Assembly: GCA_018057705.1 (NCBI GenBank) | Contig: JAGPDF010000036.1 | Span: 1 to 45,024, forward strand | Direction: 5' to 3' | Source of the DNA: Thermoanaerobaculia bacterium | Lineage (GTDB): Bacteria; Acidobacteriota; Thermoanaerobaculia; Multivoradales; JAGPDF01 | Length of the DNA stretch: 45,024 nucleotides | Shown: positions 40,417 through 45,024 of the stretch, one piece after another | Layout of the letters: each line of letters opens with the position of its first letter | How positions within the stretch are numbered: the stretch's first letter is position 1 | Program-made: the position numbers and the translations under genes | The notes under the pieces: generated by a model | What the model was told of the DNA's origin: nothing | Database searches by the model: none | Seen by the model: only the letters and a program-made list of their open reading frames with translations

Positions 40417-43400
40417 TCCGTCGCGCCATCGCATTCTCGGCCACGAACCGGATCCTCGTCCTGCTCGTCGTCGCGGTCCTCTGTGTCGTGGCGGTGGCGG
40501 TGCTCGGGGTGATCCAGCTCGACGCGCTGCCCGATCTCTCGGACACCCAGGTCATCATCCTGTCGCGCTGGGACCGGGCGCCCGACCTGCTCGAGGACCA
40601 GGTCACCTATCCGATCGTGAGCGCCCTTCTGGGAGCGCCGAAGGTCAAAGCGGTGCGGGGCTTCTCGGACTTCGGCTATTCGTTCGTCTACGTCATCTTC
40701 GAAGACGGCACCGACCTCTACTGGGCGCGCTCGCGCGTGCTCGAGTACCTGTCGAAGATCCAGAGCAGCCTCCCCGAAGGGGTGCGCACCGAGTTGGGGC
40801 CCGACGCCACCGGCGTCGGCTGGGTCTACCAGTACGCGCTCGTCGACAAGGAGGGGCGCTCGGGGGGCGCGGCGCGGCACTCCCTCGACGAGCTGCGCGC
40901 GATTCAGGACTGGACGCTGCGCTACGCGCTGCAGAGCGTTCCCGGCGTCGCCGAGGTCGCCTCGTTCGGCGGCTACGTCCGGCAGGTGCAGATCGTCGTC
41001 GACCCGAACCGGCTTGCGGCCTACGGCGTGCCGATCGGCGAGGTCGTGGCGGCGGTGCAGGCATCGAACAACGAGAGCGGAGGGCGGCTCATCGAGTGGA
41101 GCGGTGCCGAGTACATGGTGCGCATCCGCGGCTACGCGAGGTCGGTCGAAGACTTCGGCGCGGTCGTCCTGCGGGCGAGCCCGACGGGGGTGCCGCTCCG
41201 GGTACGTGACGTCGCGACGGTCGAGCTCGGGCCGGAGTCGCGGCGCGGCACCGGCGACCTCGACGGCCAGGGGGACGCAGTCGGCGGCATCGTCGTCATG
41301 CGCCACGGCGAGAACGCGCTGAACGTCATCCGCCGGGTGCAGGCCAAACTCGACGATCTTGCAGCCAGTCTGCCGCCGGGCGTCGAGGTGGTCACGACCT
41401 ACGACCGCTCCGACCTGATCCTGCGCGCTCTCGACACGCTCAAGCACGAGCTCGTGCTGGAGATGATCGTCGTGTCGCTGGTGATCCTCTTCTTCCTCTG
41501 GCATTTTCCGTCGGCGATCGTGCCGATCGTCACCATTCCGATCTCGGTGCTGCTCTCCTTCATCCCGCTCTACCTGCTCGGCATCTCGGTCAACATCATG
41601 ACTCTCGCCGGGATTGCGATCTCGATCGGAGTGCTGGTCGACGGCGCGATCGTCGAGGTGGAGAACGCCTACAACAAGCTGCATCTCTGGGAGCTCGGCG
41701 GCCGGAAGGGGGACTTCCACGCCGTTCGGCTTCAGGCCCTCCAGGAGGTCGGGCCGTCGGTCTTCTTCTCGCTGCTGGTCATCGCCGTCGCCTTCCTGCC
41801 GATCTTCGCGCTGGTCGACCAGGAGGGCCGGCTCTTCGGACCACTCGCCTGGTCGAAGAACCTCGCGATGCTGCTCGCGGCGCTCCTCGCGATCACGCTC
41901 GACCCGGCTCTGCGCATGCTCTTCGCGCGCATGGATCCCTACACCTTCCGGCCGCGCTTTCTGGCGCGCTTCGCCACCGGCCTGCTCGTCGGGACCTATC
42001 ACGCGGAGGAGCGCCATCCGGTGAGCCGCGCCATTCACCGCGTCTACGAGCCGGCCTGCCGTTTCGTCCTCAAGTGGCCGAAGGCGGTCATCGGCGTCGC
42101 CCTGGTGATTCTCGCCGCCTCGCTGCCGCTCTACTTCGAGCTCGGCTCCGAGTTCATGCCGCCGCTCGCCGAGGGCTCGATCCTCTACATGCCGACGACG
42201 CTCCCCGGAATCGCGATCGGCGAGGCGCAGCGGGTGCTCGAGCTCCAGGACGGGATCCTCGCCGGCTTCCCCGAGGTCGAGCGTGTCCATGGCAAGGCGG
42301 GGCGGGCGGAGAGCGCGACCGACCCGGCGCCGCTCTCGATGTTCGAGACCACGGTGGTGCTGAAACCCGAATCGGAGTGGCGGGCAAAGGCGACCTGGTA
42401 CTCGGACTGGATGCCCGATCTCCTGAAGCCGATGCTGCGCCCGTTCTGGCCCGACCGGATCTCCTACGAGGAGTTGATTGCCGAGATGAACAGCGCGCTC
42501 ACCATTCCCGGCTTCACCAACGCCTGGACGATGCCGATCAAGGCGCGTCTCGACATGCTCTCGACGGGAGTGCGAACGCCCGTCGGGATCAAGGTCCTGG
42601 GCCGCGACCTCGCCGAGATCGAGCGCGTCGGCCTGGCGGTCGAGGCGGTGACGCGCGACATACCCGGGGCGCGGAGCGCCTTCGCCGAGCGCGTCGCCGG
42701 CGGCTACTTCCTCGACATCGAGCCGCGCCCGGAACAGCTCGCGCGCTATGGCCTGCGGGTCGAGGAGTTGCAGGAGGTGCTCGCCGCGGCGATCGGCGGC
42801 GAGAACGTCACCACGACGATCGAGGGCCGGCAGCGCTTCCCGGTGAGCGTGCGCTATCCGCGGGAGCTGCGCGACGACCCCGACAGGCTGGCGCGGATCC
42901 TCGTGCCGGTGGCTTCGGGAGCGCAGGTCCCCCTCGGGCAGCTCGCCGACTTCCGTGTCGCGCACGGCCCGGCGATGATCCGCAACGAGAACGGCTTCCT
43001 CGCCGGCTACGTCTTCGTCGATGTCGCCGGGCGCGACGTCGGCTCGTTCGTCGAGGAGGCGAAGGCTGCCGTGCGCCGCGAGGTCGCGCTGCCGCCGGGC
43101 ACGACCCTCCTGTGGAGCGGCCAGTACGAGAACATGATTCGGGTGCGCGAGCGCCTGCAGTGGATCGTGCCGGCGACCATCGTCCTGATCTTCCTGCTGC
43201 TCTACGCCAACACCAAGTCGACCTTCAAGGCCGGCCTGGTGCTGGCGACCGTTCCGTTCTCGATGGTCGGAGCGATCTGGCTCTTCCACATCCTGGGTTA
43301 CAACGTCTCGATCGCCGCCTGGGTCGGCATGATCGCCCTTCTCGGACTCGACGCCGAGACGGCGGTCTTCATGCTGCTCTTCCTCGATCTGTCGTGGGAC

Positions 43401-43703
43401 GACGCCAAGAAGCGCGGCCTCTTGCGCAACGAGCTCGAGATCGACGAGGCGATCATTCACGGAGCGGTCAAGCGGGCGCGGCCGAAGATGATGACGGTGG
43501 CGGCGGCGTTCATGGGCCTGCTGCCGATTCTCTTCTCGACCTCGGCCGGCGCCGACGTCATGAAGCGGATCGCGGCGCCGATGATCGGCGGTCTCGCGAC
43601 CTCGTTCCTGATGGAGCTGCTGATCTACCCGGCGGTCTACAAGCTGTGGAAGGGGCGCGCCGCCCTGCGCGAGGCGCGCGAATTGCAGGTGCAGGTTGAG
43701 TAG
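40413..43703 (+). CDS. cusA: CusA/CzcA-family heavy-metal RND efflux pump
   Basis: 1096 residues with 12 predicted transmembrane helices and two large periplasmic loops. Motifs: DLSDTQVIILSRWDRAPDLLEDQVTYPI near the N-terminus, the proton-relay helix IGVLVDGAIVEVENAYNKL (Asp410, Glu417), and PPLAEGSILYMPTTLPG. The cleft segment MPIKARLDMLSTGVRTPVGIKV holds Met715, at the position of the copper-binding Met of E. coli CusA (the DML in its homologous strip). That and the VEN-A-x-x-KL form support a monovalent Cu/Ag pump rather than Czc. The C-terminal half repeats the topology (GLDAETAVFMLLFLDLSWDDAKKRG). It is slightly longer than the usual 1040-1050. Confidence 0.95.
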   Translation: MIRRAIAFSATNRILVLLVVAVLCVVAVAVLGVIQLDALPDLSDTQVIILSRWDRAPDLLEDQVTYPIVSALLGAPKVKAVRGFSDFGYSFVYVIFEDGTDLYWARSRVLEYLSKIQSSLPEGVRTELGPDATGVGWVYQYALVDKEGRSGGAARHSLDELRAIQDWTLRYALQSVPGVAEVASFGGYVRQVQIVVDPNRLAAYGVPIGEVVAAVQASNNESGGRLIEWSGAEYMVRIRGYARSVEDFGAVVLRASPTGVPLRVRDVATVELGPESRRGTGDLDGQGDAVGGIVVMRHGENALNVIRRVQAKLDDLAASLPPGVEVVTTYDRSDLILRALDTLKHELVLEMIVVSLVILFFLWHFPSAIVPIVTIPISVLLSFIPLYLLGISVNIMTLAGIAISIGVLVDGAIVEVENAYNKLHLWELGGRKGDFHAVRLQALQEVGPSVFFSLLVIAVAFLPIFALVDQEGRLFGPLAWSKNLAMLLAALLAITLDPALRMLFARMDPYTFRPRFLARFATGLLVGTYHAEERHPVSRAIHRVYEPACRFVLKWPKAVIGVALVILAASLPLYFELGSEFMPPLAEGSILYMPTTLPGIAIGEAQRVLELQDGILAGFPEVERVHGKAGRAESATDPAPLSMFETTVVLKPESEWRAKATWYSDWMPDLLKPMLRPFWPDRISYEELIAEMNSALTIPGFTNAWTMPIKARLDMLSTGVRTPVGIKVLGRDLAEIERVGLAVEAVTRDIPGARSAFAERVAGGYFLDIEPRPEQLARYGLRVEELQEVLAAAIGGENVTTTIEGRQRFPVSVRYPRELRDDPDRLARILVPVASGAQVPLGQLADFRVAHGPAMIRNENGFLAGYVFVDVAGRDVGSFVEEAKAAVRREVALPPGTTLLWSGQYENMIRVRERLQWIVPATIVLIFLLLYANTKSTFKAGLVLATVPFSMVGAIWLFHILGYNVSIAAWVGMIALLGLDAETAVFMLLFLDLSWDDAKKRGLLRNELEIDEAIIHGAVKRARPKMMTVAAAFMGLLPILFSTSAGADVMKRIAAPMIGGLATSFLMELLIYPAVYKLWKGRAALREARELQVQVE

Positions 43704-43752
43704 TGCCGGTTGAGTCGTGCAGGTCGAGTGATGCGTTTCGGCAACGAACGAC

Positions 43753-43772
43753 GGCCGTCGAACGGCCTTTCT
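43753..43772 (+). terminator. Possible weak terminator or attenuator after cusA
   Basis: GGCCGT (43753-43758) pairs with ACGGCC (43762-43767) across a 3-nt loop and is followed by TTTCT. The stem is short, so it may only reduce transcription of the downstream genes. Confidence 0.3.
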
Positions 43773-43790
43773 GACCAAGGAGAAGCGACA

Positions 43791-44294
43791 ATGCGAATGC
43801 GAACGAAGGCGATGGGCACGACGATGGCGTTTCTGGGAACGCTGGCGCTCTTATCGGCGGCAGGTGCCGCGGAGATGCCGGCGGGCACGCTCGAGAAGCT
43901 CGTGGGACTCTACGTCCCGATGCAGGAGGCGCTGGCGGGAGATTCGGTCGCGACGGTGAAAGAGCAGGCGGCGAAGGTCGCCACCGAGGCCGAGGCGATC
44001 CTCAAGACCAAGGGCGAGAAGCCGTCGATCGATGCGATCGAGGGGCTCGAGGCGGTCGTCGCGGCCGCCAAGGCGATGAACGCGGCGGAGATCAAGGCGC
44101 TGCGCGAACAGTTCAAGCCGCTCTCTAGCGCGGTCGCCAGGCTGGTCGAGAAGCAGGCGGTCGCCGGCCACGGCATCTACTTCTGCCCGATGGCGGACGC
44201 CTACTGGATCCAGAAGAGCGGCGCGGTGAAGAACCCCTACTATGGCGCCAAGATGCTCGGCTGCGGCGAGGTGGTGAAGAAGGTCGAGGCCTGA
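43791..44294 (+). CDS. DUF3347-type exported protein of the copper cluster
   Basis: 167 residues from the ATG at 43791 (AAGGAG 10 bases upstream). Signal peptide TMAFLGTLALLSAAGAAE, then a helical domain (LVGLYVPMQEALAGDSVATVKEQAAKVATEAEAIL and the next two helices) of the DUF3347 kind. The C-terminal hook YFCPMADAYWIQKSGAVKNPYYGAKMLGCGEVV has two Cys and Met ligands spaced as in this family and in C-terminal extensions of some CusB proteins. The domain is found with copper efflux genes and is assumed to bind Cu in the periplasm. The stop overlaps the ATPase start (TGATG at 44292-44296). Confidence 0.85.
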   Translation: MRMRTKAMGTTMAFLGTLALLSAAGAAEMPAGTLEKLVGLYVPMQEALAGDSVATVKEQAAKVATEAEAILKTKGEKPSIDAIEGLEAVVAAAKAMNAAEIKALREQFKPLSSAVARLVEKQAVAGHGIYFCPMADAYWIQKSGAVKNPYYGAKMLGCGEVVKKVEA

Positions 44295-45024
44295 TGGAAC
44301 CCCCGGCGGATGGTTCGGGCGGTCCGGAGGGTCTCGCAGCGCGGCCATCCCGGCGGTCGCTGCGGGTGCTCGCCGATGATCCTCCGAAGCCTCCGCCCGC
44401 CGGGGTGCTCGACCTGGTCTGCGGTATGACGGTCGATCCGGCGACCGCGAAGCACCGCGCGGAGCACGCCGGTCAGAGCTACTTCTTCTGCTCCGGCTCG
44501 TGCAGGCAGAAGTTCGAAGCGCATCCGGAGAAGTTCCTGGGCGGCCACCGTGAGGCCATGGGCAGCGCCGCGGCCCCGGCCGGGGAGATCCCGGCCGGCA
44601 CGAAGTGGATCTGTCCGATGGACCCCGAGGTGGAGAGCGACGGGCCGGCCGCCTGCCCCAAGTGCGGCATGGCGCTCGAGCCGGCGATGCCCTCGGTCGC
44701 GGCGACGCGGACGGAGTGGACCTGCCCGATGCATCCGGAGATCGTGCGCGACGCGCCGGGGAGCTGTCCGAGCTGCGGCATGGCGCTCGAACCGCGCACG
44801 GTGACCGTGGAGGATGCGCCCAATCCCGAGTACGTCGACATGAAGCGGCGCTTCTGGGTCGCGGTGCCGCTCGCCGCGGCGACGCTCGTCCTCGCGATGG
44901 GCGAGATGATCCCGGGCGACCCGCTCGGAGAGTTCCTGTCGCCGCAGGTGCGGCTCTGGCTGCAGCTTCTCTTCGCGACACCGGTCGCCGTCTGGGCGGC
45001 CTGGCCGTTCTACGAGCGCGCCGT
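44294..45024 (+). CDS. Copper/silver P1B-type ATPase with YHS and two metal-binding domains (partial)
   Basis: The first 243 residues of a gene cut by the right edge. A YHS domain (about 40-83: LVCGMTVDPATAKHR, SYFFCSGSCRQKF) precedes two heavy-metal-binding domains of the CPM type (KWICPMDPEVESDGPAACPKCGMALEP at 104-130 and EWTCPMHPEIVRDAPGSCPSCGMALEP at 141-167). A linker follows and then the first membrane helices (FWVAVPLAAATLVLAMGEMI, LWLQLLFATPVAVWAAWPF). This order is that of Cu/Ag-translocating P-type ATPases of the CopA/SilP group with N-terminal YHS. It uses ATP to export Cu(I) or Ag(I) from the cytoplasm. The catalytic DKTGT and CPC motifs lie beyond the window. Confidence 0.93.
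   Translation, partial: MEPPADGSGGPEGLAARPSRRSLRVLADDPPKPPPAGVLDLVCGMTVDPATAKHRAEHAGQSYFFCSGSCRQKFEAHPEKFLGGHREAMGSAAAPAGEIPAGTKWICPMDPEVESDGPAACPKCGMALEPAMPSVAATRTEWTCPMHPEIVRDAPGSCPSCGMALEPRTVTVEDAPNPEYVDMKRRFWVAVPLAAATLVLAMGEMIPGDPLGEFLSPQVRLWLQLLFATPVAVWAAWPFYERA

Noticed and set aside
40014-43778. Open frame of 1254 codons on the minus strand opposite the cusA-like gene
   Set aside because: It is rich in Arg, His, Asp and Glu with no domain. It is the antisense image of a well-supported RND pump, an effect of high G+C at third codon positions.
1-45024. Selenoprotein gene within the window
   Set aside because: Given the tRNA-Sec I looked for genes interrupted by an in-frame TGA with conserved sequence beyond it. 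Every recognised protein has a normal C-terminus, so none is reported.
1-45024. Insertion sequences, prophage, CRISPR array or rRNA
   Set aside because: No transposase, integrase, phage structural gene, regularly spaced repeat or rRNA sequence was recognised.

Overview
The window is 45 kb of gene-dense chromosomal DNA with very high G+C (about 70% by eye) from a diderm bacterium. The diderm assignment rests on an outer-membrane BamA/TamA-type protein, a TolC-like protein and type IV pilus genes. The mix of proteins (secreted metalloprotease with FN3 and PPC modules, BNR-repeat protein, DUF4388 protein, FGE-like and sulfatase-TPR proteins, M28 peptidase with PA region) and the G+C-rich style suggest an Acidobacteriota lineage such as Thermoanaerobaculia. 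A myxobacterium-like organism is possible. No 16S or ribosomal protein gene is present, so this is an inference.

Layout. 1-4795: partial membrane protein, FGE-like lipoprotein, lipoprotein of unknown function, membrane EEP-family nuclease/phosphatase, HAD acid-phosphatase lipoprotein, alkyltransferase-like (ATL) protein and YdcF protein. 4841-6541: secreted M28 metallopeptidase. 6570-6669: a clear selenocysteine tRNA, convergent with moeA. 8095-11361: DUF4388, FmdB and BNR-repeat proteins. 11322-12440: rsgA. 12478-17961: type IV pilus block on the minus strand (pilT-pilC, terminator, pilS-pilR). 18195-21494: large secreted zinc protease with its own promoter, long structured leader and terminator. 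21754-23919: alkaline-phosphatase-fold/TPR protein. 23927-28919: GCS2-CBS fusion, outer-membrane protein and an unaccompanied pntA alpha-1 subunit. 28968-31892: rmlA-rmlC-DUF4301. 32047-36538: uppP, terC, tmk-holB and a CAP-domain lipoprotein. 36547-37290: SDR. 37334 to the right edge: a copper/silver resistance cluster (small Cys/Met-rich secreted protein, TolC-like protein, CusB-like adaptor, CusA-like pump, DUF3347-type protein and a P-type ATPase cut by the window end).

The copper cluster is the best integrated system. The RND trio would export Cu/Ag from periplasm and cytoplasm to the outside, the P-type ATPase would move it out of the cytoplasm, and several members carry short Cys-Pro-Met metal-binding signatures. 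The pilus block supplies retraction (PilT), the platform (PilC) and a PilS/PilR-type two-component system. UppP and RmlA/RmlC point to envelope polysaccharide synthesis.

Regulation. At least seven genes have a TANNNT-like -10 element only 6-10 nt before the start codon with no room for a ribosome binding site, which suggests frequent leaderless transcription. No insertion sequence, prophage, CRISPR array or rRNA was seen. No gene-free stretch exceeds 300 bases. The longest are 21495-21753 (protease leader and divergent promoters), 17962-18194 (pilT upstream region and protease terminator) and 6542-6766 (tRNA-Sec and terminator).
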